Shown piece by piece: positions 1 through 11,547 of a stretch of 64,000 bases of DNA. The position numbers were made by a program, and so were the translations under genes. Every line of letters starts with the position of its first letter. Position 1 is the first letter of the stretch. Under the pieces are notes generated by a model, which was not told where the DNA came from, ran no database searches, and was given only the letters and a program-made list of their open reading frames with translations. This DNA is from Carnegiea gigantea. Lineage: Eukaryota > Streptophyta > Magnoliopsida > Caryophyllales > Cactaceae. Location of the stretch: the NCBI GenBank assembly GCA_029747015.1, contig JAKOGI010000448.1, positions 248,001-312,000 of the forward strand, given 5' to 3'.

Positions 1-672
1 TCAGCTCCTTTACCAGCTTTAGATCTAGCAGGCGGTAGAATTTGAACAGAAACTTAGTCCGAGCTTTTCTATAAATGATTGCAACTCTATAAAAGATTGA
101 AGAATATCCGACTCAGTTCAGATAGACTCAGACAGTTATCCTAACCAAAAAAAATTTCTGAAGTAATCACAATGAAAATATAGAACATCAATGTTGGCAG
201 TTGTCTGAATGATCGACATCAAACAATCTATTTCCATGGCTTTTAAACTTGCCCTCCTCCTTTTTCTACTTCAGTATAGATCTCGTGATTGTCACCATTT
301 TCATCTAGGCAGAAGTAAAATTGAAATAAAACCTTGAAAAAAAAAAAAAAATCTATGTACTGTATAGTTGAAATAGCACTGCAAAACTTAAGCCACAAAT
401 CGTTTCGCATAAAACCACCGTCAGTTCTTGTCCTAAAGATTTGTCCCAGGAACCACTCGATTTCAGTCATCAAGTTGCGCTCAAAAAAGTCCTTGGAATC
501 TAATGTTAAAAAGAATGTGGCAATGCTGGCAAAAGATACAGTGAGAGCCAAAAGAATCATATATCTCAATACATTTCACACAAATTAGTGATACAAAGTT
601 GCGCATACAAAACAAAGTACATAGGCTTATGTACTTCAATATCAACAATCCGTAATCTAGGGAGAGAAGCCC
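1..672. other. Downstream flank of KIN10A; no firm gene
   Basis: This stretch follows the kinesin stop codon on the minus strand and probably holds its 3' UTR and polyadenylation region. An uninterrupted minus-strand ORF runs from an ATG at 560 down to 243. It begins with a hydrophobic stretch (MILLALTVSFASIATFF) and continues into DSKDFFERNLMTEIEWF, which looks protein-like. It sits only about 110 bases past the kinesin stop with no room for its own promoter, and it crosses a T15 tract. I tested a spliced model, but the only usable introns would be 28 or 52 bases long, too short for plants. It may be chance coding in a 3' UTR or the tail of a gene I do not recognise. Confidence 0.3.
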
Positions 673-3600
673 CTATCTGAGGGTGGTAGGCAGTTTGTTT
701 TCCAGAGGAGTCAATGGAAGAAGACCAGGACAAGGAGCACCCTTAGTTGGCCTCAAGCAAGCAAGGTGGCCACCTAGCTGGTTGCTGCACATAGGTAGTT
801 TACTAGCAAACACAGTTGCTTCCTTGTCTTTGGAGATGGGAGCTCCAGTTGGATCCTGCGTGTATCAGAGAAAGAAATCAAATAGGAAAAAGCTCAAAAT
901 GATATCCAAGGATGAAAAAGAGGGATGTAAACATACCCCCAATGACAGGAAAACAAAATCCTGCTTGTCCACGCCAAGATGGATCTCAATGAGTTTCCTC
1001 AGATCAGCCAAGGTCGCATCTTTTACAAGCTTAAGTTTATTGATGAATTTGCCCGGGTTTTCCTTTGTTGCCTCCCATTTCACATACACTTCCATTAGGG
1101 AATCTTTCTTTTCATCACTGGTCGGATTCACGTTCTCCTTCAAAGGCTCAGCTTGGCGATCAGGCACATGGATCTCTTTGGCGTTTTCTGGTCTAGCACA
1201 CAACACCGTCTCCAGAACAGCAGGTACCGGAGTATTATGATCAATCAGTGACATAGGATGAACATTTTCAGAACTTTTTTCAGCACAAACTGGGGTCTGT
1301 TGCACGAGCTCTCTGTGGTTTCCACATAGGGTGAATATATTTTGGATCCTAGTTTTCCTTGAGGTCGGTGTGAGTTGAACATTCTCCTCACTACTGAAAA
1401 CTATGCCTCGTTCTGAGACTTTCTTCTCCTCAATCACTTTCTTCTCAACTTCTTCGTCCTCTAGTTTTACCTTTCCATCCTCATCTTCATCTTCCACTTC
1501 TTCCTCCTCAAATACAGTGCTCAACCAAGCTCTATCACCAGTTACAGGATAAGATCCATGCCCTCCATTGACCAAGTTCAAGGGAGACTGCCCAATAATT
1601 TTTGCTTCCCGAGCAAACGATTCTTGATCTCCCATGTCTATATCCATCGATTTCTCCATCCCTGGATCCTCATCAGCATATACTTCCTTAAGCCTTCTCA
1701 TGAGACCACTTCCTTCAAACTCTGTCCCACTTCCATCACTACTACTTCCACTACCATCCCTTGAACGTGATAGCTCGAGCTCCATCTCCTCCAACCTTCG
1801 TCTCAGCATTCGAACTTCTTCTTCTTGTTGCTTTATCCTTTCTTCCATTCTCCGCTTCTCCAATTCAACATATTCGTTAGCCATTCTCTGGCACTCTGCT
1901 AACTGTTTCTCAAGTTCCTTTCGCAACATCTCTGTACGTTCATTGATCTTCTCATTGATTTCCTCCTCACTTGCACCCGCTTGCTGAAGCTTTGCCCTTA
2001 GTTGTGAAACCTCTTCCTCCTTCTTAAGTAACTGCTTTCTTGCCTCATTGCACTCTTTCTCTCTCTGCTTGTTCTCCATCTGTAGCTTCAGAATAAACTG
2101 ATCCATTGCTGCAATTCTCGATCCCAGAATTACAGCAGAAGAGGAATCCTCAGCCTTATCCTTGAGTGGGGTGTGAGGACCACGGACAATACATTTTGCT
2201 TTAGCTCCATACTCCAGGGTGGAGATTGTTTTGTGCATCTCTTTCGGGTCTGGGCTTGCACACAATATCATCAGAATCTTTGACTTGTCATCCTCAAAAG
2301 AATCCTACAATTACATAAACAAAAAACATAGCAAAAATGTTTTAGAACAGCCATACATCAATGCAGAGACATATTACAATCCAGAGTCACAACCAATTGA
2401 CCGGGGTCATCAAGGATACTGAGTTTTTGATATACCTGCAGAAGCATGGTTAGCTTGCTGTCCCTAAATGGTACATGAGAATCCCCGTTAGCAATTGATT
2501 CAACGACTCTCTTCAGAGCTATATTACCTTGATTGATCTTTGCAGTCTGCATATGATTGAACTCAAGCGTATGAGCAAATATACAAGTTAAACTTAATTA
2601 AGAGCGTAGCTCAGAATGACATATTAGCAAAGGAATAATTTTTTGCAAATCTACCTGCATTTTGGCCTCAAAGCCAACCTGCCCAGCTTGCTCAATGTTC
2701 TCTGACCCAGCCATATCAACAAGCATCAGCCTTCCACCAACTGTAGGGGCATCAAGGATTATCTGCCATTATCAGGGAAACCCAAAATGTCAACAATTTG
2801 ATCGACATAGAAAGGTTTCTGAATACAGGTTATCAATCGTAAGATCAAGCTTCTCCAAACCATGCAATGGCTTCGAGAACTTCTGTCGTTGCAGTTTGTG
2901 CTTTTGACAATCCTTCGCTTCTCTACTTTCTGAATCTCCTTAAGAATCTTTCCAGCCTCATTTCCAGAAATGAAAGTTGCATTTTTAGCTTTCTTCCCCA
3001 TCACTTCGAGTTTCACCTGTGCAATCAGGATTTTCAACATGAAACCGACATGACAGCATTGATCCAGTAAAAACTAAAGAACATGTTTCCCCCATGATGG
3101 ACTGGCATCAACAATAATGATTCTCTCAAAAGCTATCACCCTGGATAGACTGGCATCAACAATAATGATTCTCTCAAAAGCTATCAATTATATATCCACA
3201 AGAATTTGCCATGAATGATAATCTACATTGAACAACCTAACAAATGAAAATATGAAATGAAATGCATCTCATGACGACTGGGAAAGTCAGATTCAACCTT
3301 CATTTCTTCCCTACAAGTCTTATCTTGAAACAGAACCATACATGCATCCTTTACCAGAAATCATTTTGGTGGAGATAGAATTTGTTGATAAATCACCAAA
3401 ACACAGATTCACCATGGTTTTAACACTAATTTATGAGCTAAATCAATCAAGACTACTAAAAAAACTCACAAAAAATCCACATTTCCATGACCAGACAAGC
3501 AGAAATCATTCAGTGATTATGACAGGGAATATGTGAAGTTGCAAATATAACTACTGACAATTTGACAAAGAAAAATGAGAATTTCTTGAACATTACCTTA

Positions 3601-4271
3601 GAAGCACTACCCTTAGACCATAGATTAAAGGATCCACCGCCTTTATCACAAGATAAAAGATCATAAAGCTCCTCATTGTAAATCTCTAGCACAGAAACTT
3701 GCACAAACATCCCAACCCCATTACTCCCCTCCCGATTTTCCTCCCCCATTCCATTTTCTCTCTCCCCCAAAATATCCTTCAAAGACCTATAAACAATCCC
3801 AGGCTGCTTCAAGGACCCAAACATGGTGTGACTCTTACCAGACCCGGTCGGTCCATACATCATTATGGTGCATTTATCCCCCATTTTGACCCCAAGGATT
3901 CTAGGCTCAATAAATTTCTTGTAAAACCCTTCAAGGTCATCCTCCTCTGAAGAAGAAACCCCATCAAGGCTGAAATCCCGGTACCCAATATCGGTCTTTA
4001 TACGGATCGTTTGACAATCCGAGTTGATTTGTAAGAACCCAGAAATGGATTTATCATCTTTTGGGTCAGGGTGGTTCCTGATCCGGCCAATTACTTCAAC
4101 CGGGTGCTCTGGAGGTACACTAGGGTTTTGGGGCTCTTTGAGATTAAGGTTTGGTGAAGGGTGAGCAATCTTTGAGGAATTGAACTGAAGGCGGTGCTTG
4201 GATTGTGGGGTTCGGAGATGATTGAAGTGGGTTTGGTTTGATTTTGAGGAAGAACAAGGGGTTGGAGCCAT
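673..4271 (-). CDS. KIN10A: Kinesin-10-like protein KIN10A (phragmoplast-associated kinesin-related protein 2)
   Basis: Plus-end microtubule motor of the plant kinesin family whose Arabidopsis member PAKRP2 carries Golgi-derived vesicles to the forming cell plate. Six exons read on the minus strand: 4271-3597, 3016-2861, 2762-2655, 2546-2436, 2304-937 and 855-673; all borders are GT..AG and phases join, giving 866 residues, close to the Arabidopsis protein. The motor domain occupies roughly residues 55-420. The P-loop GPTGSGKSHTMFG is in exon 1, switch I NDRSSRSH in exon 2, and switch II LVDMAGSEN in exon 3. After the motor comes a charged coiled coil (exon 5, QRECEEARKQ-like heptads around 2080-1760), an acidic stretch near 1500-1430, and a conserved C-terminal tail encoded by exons 5-6. 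Start chosen at 4271 because it opens the N-terminal Ser/Pro-rich leader and is followed by an unbroken frame. It is transcribed divergently from the WD40 gene at 8021, and an MSA-like site lies upstream. Identification is strong. Confidence 0.93.
3100..3186. repeat. 48-bp tandem duplication in KIN10A intron 1
   Basis: The segment beginning GACTGGCATCAACAATAATG at 3100 recurs at 3148 without a mismatch over the 39 bases the second copy keeps. It lies wholly inside intron 1 (3017-3596), so coding is unaffected. Absence of divergence points to a recent slippage event. Confidence 0.9.
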
Positions 4272-4541
4272 TGTTCCTAAAAAAAGAAAGATTAAAGGGG
4301 TTTGAGCAGCAGATTAACACCCAGAAACAGAGGTTCTGAGATTTTAGGGTCGGAGATGACGGGGTAAAGATAGTTCTTTGAGAGGGCTTTCAGAGAGAGA
4401 GAGAGAAGGGGAAGGGGAAGAGAGAGAGAGGGGGCCAAAAGTGGTAAGAGTGATGATGACTGATGAGGTGCCTGCAATGGAAGGAATCCAAAGGGGAAAT
4501 TTGGGAGATTATTTTGCTTCGAGCTTTTGAAAAGCAGAAAC

Positions 4542-4552
4542 TAGCCGTTACA
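4542..4552 (-). promoter_or_regulatory. MSA-like M-phase activator site
   Basis: On the minus strand the site reads TGTAACGGCTA. It matches the mitosis-specific activator consensus YCYAACGGYYA at ten of eleven positions, including the AACGG core. It lies about 270 bases upstream of the KIN10A start codon. MSA sites are bound by three-repeat MYB factors and drive G2/M genes such as cytokinesis kinesins, so the position fits the gene's role. A single site in AT-rich DNA could be chance. Confidence 0.5.
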
Positions 4553-4710
4553 ATTGATCTAACGTTTTGAGTTCTTTCGGCATCACATTCATGCCAACAA
4601 ACCTAGGCCCGCGGCCCGCCGAAGCCCATGAACGAAAGCAAGCTCCTTGCCGTGGCCAACAACTACATATGCCCGTTGCGGCGTTGACCCAACAAAATAG
4701 GCGCCCCCGG

Positions 4711-4907
4711 GGGGGGGGGGAGGACAACAATCAGATATGTCATCTCTCACAACGCTGAAAGGGCAATAGTCCTATGGACATTTTGCTTATGCCGGGATTA
4801 GAATCCATGACTTTTAGTTGAAAAGCGAGTTTCATATCAAAAGCGCTACCATTCTTTCAGTATCCTGAGAGATGACATATTTGATTGTTGTTGCTGTCCC
4901 CCCCCCT
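4711..4907. repeat. Foldback element with roughly 50-bp arms and a tRNA/SINE-like core
   Basis: A left arm at about 4711-4762 (G-run, then GGACAACAATCAGATATGTC) is mirrored by an inverted right arm at 4854-4907 that ends in a C-run, with about 80% identity by eye. Between the arms the minus strand contains GGATTCTAATCCC, which resembles a Pol III B box, and upstream GGTAGCGCTTTTG, a weak A box. This could be a small foldback transposon or a SINE flanked by an inverted copy. No clear target-site duplication was found. Confidence 0.45.
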
Positions 4908-5740
4908 CGGTTAAGGTATTTCGGCATTTAGAGGCCTCGTGTAAGACCCTGGATATGGCCCATACAGGCTTGCTTATCCAAAACAAGTAATCTCTTGAAA
5001 TAAACAAACACATAAAATAAAAACAATTTGAAATATCTTTGTGAACAAAGCTTTTCTCGTCACTAATCCAAGGGCGTTATTATGGTGCAAATTTGATAGT
5101 CTCATAAGTCATAATCCTTGTAAAATAATAAGGTTAATAACTATTATGTGAACAAGAAATAGTTGAAAGAAGCAGACGAGGAAGACTAACCATCTAAATG
5201 ATTAGTACCCAATTGATGCTCACACTAATTAAATCTGAAAGTCTACGTCTAATGAAGGGATGTTTTCATTAACGTTGATAATGTTGCGTCATGATGATTA
5301 TGTATATGTTTCGGACATTTTGTAAATGTAACGAAGAGCTTCAATGTGGCTACACTATTTTATTGGCTAATTAGCATAATACCATTTGTTTAAAAAAAAA
5401 CACAAAAAAAAAGTCCATCAAAGTTGGGATTGAGCATGGTGCCCCAACAGTCTCTGAAACTCAATTCACGCAACAAGGATTCTTGCATTTGTTCGAGTCC
5501 GACTTGATTGCACAGGCAGATATTGTTGCGATTTGAAGAAGCACTCGACAAATGATCTATTCAGACAATGGAGTGCCGAGTGCATCATCAACCCTTGTGC
5601 CACTTTTGTTGGGTATATATACACCCTTTCTTGGCTGAGACAGCATTGATTATTGATAGTTCCAAGACGAAGAAGGGGCTACAAGGTGGTGCGGATGTTG
5701 TGGTCTATGAAGTGATTCTTGTTCTTACTTTGTTTGGTTA

Positions 5741-6020
5741 TGTTCAAGAACTATCTCAATCAAAAGCTTAAACTGATGGTTGAAGGTTCAGGAATATGTT
5801 TATCTTCTAATATGCCACGTCATGCAAATGCCCTTTGGGCTTGAAGTGTAGATATGGAAAAGACTTCCCTTACCTTCCGTAATAAATCAATATGGGGGCT
5901 GATGAGATTCGAACTTGAAACTTCTTACTCAGAAAAGCTCTGATACCATGTTCAAGAGTCATCTCAACCAAAAACTTAAACTGGTGGTTGAAGAATAAGA
6001 AATAAGTTTATTCTCTAACA
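5741..6020 (-). mobile_element. Complete TRIM retroelement (72-bp LTRs, TSD GGTTA)
   Basis: A terminal-repeat retrotransposon in miniature lying on the minus strand. Two direct repeats of 72 bases (5741-5812 and 5949-6020) share the outline TGTTCAAGA..TTAAACTG..GTTGAAG..CTAAYA as read on the plus strand. The perfect 5-bp duplication GGTTA flanks it at 5736-5740 and 6021-6025. Immediately inside the minus-strand 5' LTR, at 5948-5937, is TGGTATCAGAGC, the primer-binding site complementary to initiator tRNA-Met. The internal part is only about 136 bases and encodes nothing, so movement would need enzymes in trans. The LTRs have diverged, so insertion is not recent. A relative sits in PHO1 intron 2. 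Confidence 0.88.
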
Positions 6021-6672
6021 GGTTATATGAGAGTAGTACATGTTATTGTCAAGCAAGTAGTCTAGTTGGCTATGTATGGGTCTTTGGCTGCAAGCCTGTT
6101 AAGATTTGGATAAACTCTTCGAAGGTGGTATTGCATATTTGCATCTTACAGATTGAGGTATATACGGATTGAATTAGGTACAGCAAAGAGAGACCTTAAG
6201 ACTAGTTCATATTGAATGTTTTGCAAATATTTCATAAATTAATAATTGGACTATTCTTTTAAGTGATTTTTGGTGTTTCAAGTGACATTTTTAACAAACT
6301 ATTGAAATTCGACTTTTGACCCTTCAACTATGATCGCACAAGTTTCACTTGTCCAAAAATATTGTTCATTATTTATATGTTTTGAAACAGTTGCTGTCAT
6401 TTTACACTAACCAAAACTGAAATTGAATGAGGCTTAACAAAGATCTCACTATAAACAAAGAAACTTTTGACAAGAAAAGTATCTATTAATTATGTTGTCT
6501 TAAATGAGGGAGGGGGGGTGCCATTATGGTAAATGGACCCCTTCAAAGTCCAACACTTAGATATGTAGGATGAGCCTGATAGCCTACAGAATAGAAGATT
6601 CATAATGTGATTAGAGCAATAGGCCCATTCATATCCATAAATTTAAAGACGAATTAATTCGCACTCCAAAAT

Positions 6673-7333
6673 TGTTGGGCGTTGTCCCAAATTCCATTTC
6701 TGATTTTGAAAACAATTAAATTATTATTTTCTTTTTGAAGATTATTGCTGGACACCCAAAGTTCAAGTTGTGTGATTGGAGATATTTTATTTTATGGGAA
6801 TTATATTATTCTCATATTTTGTATTGAATATCTTTTTTGTTTTTTGTAAAGATGATACTTGATGACCAAGATATCTGTTTGCAGTTAGGGTTAAAACCCT
6901 TGGTACCTTTGGGGGTTCTTTATAAATATTAGGTTGTTTAACCTTGTTTGGTGCCGAGCATTTGGTAGTGCCTCTCGACACTTCCATTTTCTATTCCACA
7001 TTTTATTGAGAGTTAGTATTGAGATATTTTAGTTGTAATTGATTTCTTCATTCGGCGTTTGCTTTGAGATCTTTATCTCTCTTATTAATCTCTTTCTTGA
7101 TTGTTTGCTTTGAAATCGTTTTGTACTCACTCGTATCATAGTGGATTTTGTGTCGTTGTTGCCGTCGTGGTTTTCTTCCGATTTGGGTTTCCACGAAAAA
7201 ATCATATGTTTACAGTTATCTTTTTTTTGATATTATTTTATATTCTCCAATATCTATATCATTTATCGATTCTGCATTCACTAAGCTCAAATTTCAATTA
7301 TTATTTTCTTGACCAAAACTCTTATGTAAAGAA
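6673..7333 (+). mobile_element. Possible Copia-type solo LTR relic
   Basis: The segment opens with TGTTGGGCGTTGTCCCAAAT, typical of Copia LTR starts. It has a TATA-like TTTATAAATATT near 6919, and near 7160-7200 reads GTCGTGGTTTTCTTCCGATT followed by TTTCCACGAAAAAATC, which resembles the R/U5 part of plant Copia LTRs. A weak primer-binding-like TGGTTCAAAGTCC lies at 7336. The right end and a target-site duplication could not be fixed, so the boundary is approximate. Confidence 0.35.
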
Positions 7334-7523
7334 TGTGGTTCAAAGTCCAAATACGTACATTGTTCTTGTGCCAAATGTTGAGGAAACCTCATGAAAATTA
7401 GAGTTTTACACCCCTTTTAAATCGTTTTCAGCCCTTTTCACTCTTAGAAATTTCCTACTCCATCCACTCCTTACAGCTTTTCACTTCAGAATATATTCTT
7501 TTTGATTTATGAGAGATATTTAT

Positions 7524-7665
7524 TGGTGCGTATTGATGAAGTACATCGAATCATATTGAAATGTACTGAAAAAAATATAACTAGCATTGCTAAATTTATG
7601 CTGAATAATATTAAATAGTATTAAAAAATATTAAATATTTATAATAAACACTTATGATAAGCCCA
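7524..7665. mobile_element. Short AT-rich MITE (TTGGTGC..TATT family)
   Basis: The left end TTGGTGCGTATTG and right end ACTTATGATAAGCCCA form imperfect terminal inverted repeats. The same ends and shared inner words (CATATTGAAATGTACT, AAAAAATATAACTA) occur in the element at 22503-22714, so this is a dispersed non-coding family. No convincing target-site duplication was seen. Confidence 0.5.
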
Positions 7666-7810
7666 AAAAACCATACATTCAATCTTGCACCGAAAAAAGA
7701 AAAAGAGGGGGACGGGAAATGAGAATCATGAACCCACTAGAATCCGAGACGCTCCCTCAGGCCCCACAAAATTTCAAATACTCAAAAAAGCCCCCTCTTT
7801 TTTTCCGCAC

Positions 7811-7818
7811 TTCCCGCC
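7811..7818 (+). promoter_or_regulatory. E2F-like site upstream of the WD40 gene
   Basis: TTCCCGCC lies about 200 bases before the start codon at 8021, close to a CT-rich leader (TCTCTCTCTC near 7840-7862). It is a near match to the E2F consensus WTTSSCSS. A cell-cycle link would fit a protein whose counterpart binds CDKA;1 and CKS proteins. A short motif like this can arise by chance. Confidence 0.35.
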
Positions 7819-8020
7819 CATATACTCCTGTCACTCTGTCGTCTCTCTCTCTCTCTCTCTCTTCCCACAAAAATCCCAATCCTCAAAAGCACAATCTTCA
7901 TCTCCATCTTCTTCATCTTCATTTTCATCGTCCCCATTTCTTAATTACAACGATCACCCCAACCCTTGAAGAAGAAAAACGAAAACCCTAATCAAAGCAA
8001 ATTGCAAAAATAAACCCCAA

Positions 8021-11000
8021 ATGTCAACTGCATCAGCTCGCCGCCTCAAAGAACGGGGCGGCAATGGAGGAAAGATTGCATCTTCAATGCCCACCAAAGC
8101 CCTAACCCCAGTTTCCGAAAAGCCCTCTTCCGGCAGCGCCAGAAAGTCCGCCGGTGATAGAGAAAACAACCCACCAATTACAAGGTCAAATTCCAGGGTT
8201 TCCGGATCGGCCCAGAAACCCGCTATGAGGCCCATGCCCCGGATGTCTTCTGCTGCTTCCGGCGGTGGTGAGTCCAGACCCCGATCTCGGCCTCGAGGTA
8301 GGAGCCCTAGCCCTTCTGATTTAAACCGGGTTTTGTCCGATTTGAGGAAGTCTAGGGTTTCTAGTAGTGACACCTTTGATCGGAATGAGAGGTCGGTGGG
8401 GAGTTCTGGAAAGGGATTGGATGGGTTTAGGGTTTTGGATAAAAAGGGTTGCAGGGAATTGAGTCAGAAAGTTAGTGAAAAGGGTGTAAATGGTTTTAGG
8501 GTTTCTGCTGACGGGAAAGAAGATGCGATTGCTGGAGAAAAATCTGTCGGGGAAAGCAAAGCTGGGAATAAAAGGTTGAATCTTCAGAGCAAAAAGGAGG
8601 ATAATTTATCTAAGAATTCTGTAAGACCAGATGTGGATGATGTTGGTTCGGGTGTAAGTAGCTGCAGTCATCATTATAATAAAGACGGAAATATTAGTTC
8701 TGTTGATAAAATTATAAGCCATCAAGAGCAAAGTATGCATCAAAATGTCGTTTTGAGACCTCATATCGATCCTATTCCGGAGAGAAGTGTCTCAGAGAAG
8801 AGCTTGAAGCGCTTGGGTGCGAAAAGCATGGGTAATTTGAAGGATTCTGATGTTGATATTGAGAAGGGATTAAAAGTTGAGGGAACATGTGGGCACTCAG
8901 GTAAAAAGCATGCCAGTAAGTTGCATGAGAAGCTCGCTTATTTGGAAGGAAAAGTCAAAAGAATTGCTTCTGATATTAAGAGGACTAAAGAGATTCTTGA
9001 TAAGAATAATGATGATGCATCAAAAGTGATACTGTCAGATATTCAGGAGAGGATTTCAGGAATTGAGAAAGCCATGGGTAATGTGATAACTGATTCTGAT
9101 ATGCAAGTGATGGGTGATTCTGAAAGTGGTGAAGTTGACTCAGTGCAAAGACCAGCATGTCAGGCAGAGGAAAATGACAAGGTTGATTCTGCAAAAGTGT
9201 CAGCTAAAGGCCTGAGTTGTGAGGAGCTGGAAGCAAGACTCTTTCCTCACCATAGACTGTTAAGGAATCGGACTTCTGTGAAAGTGTCAGCTCCTAGCTC
9301 CTTCACTGATGCAGCCCACATGTCAGAGTTCAATAGTGTTTCAAATTCAGAGAACTCGTTGCATCCTATTGACATGGATCAAAGTGCAGTAGGGTTTCCG
9401 CTTTCCTTTAATAAGTTAAGTGATGCAGGATTCGCAGTGAAAGGCGATGAGATCCAAGAAACAGAAGATACTGAAACTTCAGTGATGAGACAAAGCTCGG
9501 GTATTTTTGCTGGGAAAAACAACACTGAGCTGGACCTGCAAGCTGATGAAAGATTGGATGAATTTGATGAGCAAGAAAATAAACCACCAATGGTTGTTGA
9601 AGAGAACATGGAAGATAACTCTATCTCTCAGCTGATGGAAATAGGGCAAAAGATTTGCACTGGGGGGTGGTTTGTCTCTGACGGAGAGTCAGTTCTTCTG
9701 GCTCACAATGATGGTTCTTGTTCTTTCTATGATATAGCTAACCGTGAGGTATGCTCTCGGCGTCATTATCAGCAGGAGATTTGAATTTCTTTGGCGTTCT
9801 GAACTGTTATGTAAATCTCATTACACGATATACCATTGTTTGATTCGAATACAGCTGCAGAAAAAAAAAAAAAAACAAATGTGGCAACATACTGCAGATT
9901 GAAGTGCATTAACTTGTTGCCGTTTCTTTAAGTTTTCATGAGTTTTGTGTGTGTGTGTGCGCGCGCGCGCGCATGCGTGTGTGGTTAGAGTTTGCTGTTC
10001 TTGAACTCTGGAGATTCTTCCGTTTGATAAAATGATGAATCCTACTTTTATTCAAGACGAATAATGTAGGGTTCACAGAGAAAAAACAGTTCTTGAGCTG
10101 CTGTGTTTGTATCACTGTTTCAGGAGAAAGCTGAATACAGGCCACCGGCAGGAATCCCAGAAGATTTATGGAGAGATTGTTGGATTGTCCGTGCTCCTAG
10201 CGCTGATGGCTGCTCTGGAAAATATGTTGTGGCTGCTTCTGCTGGAAATAGCATCGACTCAGGGTTCTGTTCTTGGGATTTCTACTCCAAAGAAGTTCAA
10301 GCTTTCCACATTGAGGATAACACAACCAGCAAGTCAAACACGAGAATTGCTTTAGGCCCCTTATCTGATAACCTCTTGCATAGGAGGAATGCTTTATCTA
10401 GTATGATGTCTTCCGAAAACCAGCAATGGTGGTACAGACCTTGTGGGCCTCTGATTATCTCCACAGCGAGTTGTCAGAAAGCTGTTAAGGTATTTGACAT
10501 CCGTGATGGTGAACAAGTTCTGAAGTGGGATGTACAGAAGCCCATATTAGCCATGGATTATTCTAGCCCCTTGCAGTGGAGAAACAGAGGCAAGGCAGTT
10601 GTAGCTGAAACTGAAGCTATTTCCCTGTGGGATGTGAGCTCACTGAATGCCCGAGCCTTACTGTCTGTTTCCACTTCTGGTCATAGAATATCAGCTCTTC
10701 ATGTGAACAATACTGACGCTGAATTGGGCGCAGGAGTCCGGCAAAGGTGAGCTTTTGTAATCCATTTACAATTTCTTGGTTACTCACATTCTCACATTAA
10801 TATATGAAAGGTGGTTGTCCAGAAATTGGTTATGATCTGTATGTGCGGCCTGTAAAGCTTTTTCTTCCCTTCTTCCTAGATTTCCTTTTTCTTTTATTGG
10901 TGGTGTGTGGGCGCCGGGGAGGGGGGGAGCTAGGTGGGACTTTGCACTATTTTGGCATATGCCGATGTCTTTTAGCTCATTGTTGATTAATTTATTTAAT

Positions 11001-11547
11001 TTGGTGCAGAGTAAGCACATCGGAAGCAGAAGGGAATGATGGTGTCTTCTGCACTGCTGATTCCATCAACATCCTTGACTTCCGGAAGCCGTCCGGCATA
11101 GGCCTTAAGATACCAAGGATTGGTCTGAATGCTCAGTGTGTTTCCTCTCGAGGGGACTCCATATTTCTCGGCTGCAGCACTGTGAGCTCCTCAGCAAAGA
11201 AACAAGCAAATTCTCAGGTGCTGCAATTCTCTTTGCGTGCTCAAAGGATAGTCAACACTTACCTTCTTCCTGAATCCAGTGCCCACACCCATCACAAAGC
11301 CCTCACTGAAGTTTGGGGCAATTCAAACTTGGTAATGGCTGTTTGTGGGCTTGGGCTGTTTGTTTTCGATGCCCTGAGGGATGAGGGAGTGCCCTCATTA
11401 GCCGTTGATTACAGCAGCCCTCAGACATTTAAGGAAGTCATTGGTCCAGATGACTTGTATTCGCCTTCTTTTGATTACGCCTCTTCCCAGATCCTGCTAA
11501 TATCAAGAGATCGTCCCGCCATGTGGAGGCATTTGACATATGCGTAA
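8021..11547 (+). CDS. KIN14B-interacting WD40-like protein (At4g14310 family)
   Basis: Scaffold-like protein whose Arabidopsis counterpart was reported to bind kinesin KIN14B, CDKA;1 and the CKS proteins. Three exons: 8021-9748, 10124-10746 and 11010-11547, all GT..AG, giving 962 residues. The first about 120 residues are basic and rich in Ser, Pro and Arg (for example SRPRSRPRGRSPSPSDLNRV), as in microtubule-binding tails. A coiled coil lies near residues 300-360 (LHEKLAYLEGKVKRIASDIK). The conserved C-terminal half, from about residue 535, forms WD40-like blades, with SVLLAHNDGSCSFYDIANRE before the first intron and ISLWDVSSLNARALLSV in exon 2. The start codon follows a CT-rich leader and is the first in the frame. 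The adjacent divergent gene is the phragmoplast kinesin KIN10A. Family identification is strong; the exact role here is inferred. Confidence 0.9.
9946..9983. repeat. (TG)n(CG)n alternating tract, possible Z-DNA
   Basis: Thirty-eight bases of strictly alternating pyrimidine and purine, a TG run followed by a CG run and a return to TG, lie in intron 1 of the WD40 gene. (CG)n joined to (TG)n is the classic sequence for left-handed DNA. The CpG steps have survived in a methylating genome. Confidence 0.85.

Noticed and set aside
305..560. Spliced model for a membrane protein gene ending FYFNFTSA
   Set aside because: The required intron would be 28 bases, below the minimum for plant splicing.
4548..4758. 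Short ORFs on both strands across the foldback element
   Set aside because: They arise from the GC-rich arms and resemble no protein.
5568..5771. 67-codon plus-strand ORF
   Set aside because: It runs into the TRIM LTR and shows no family features.
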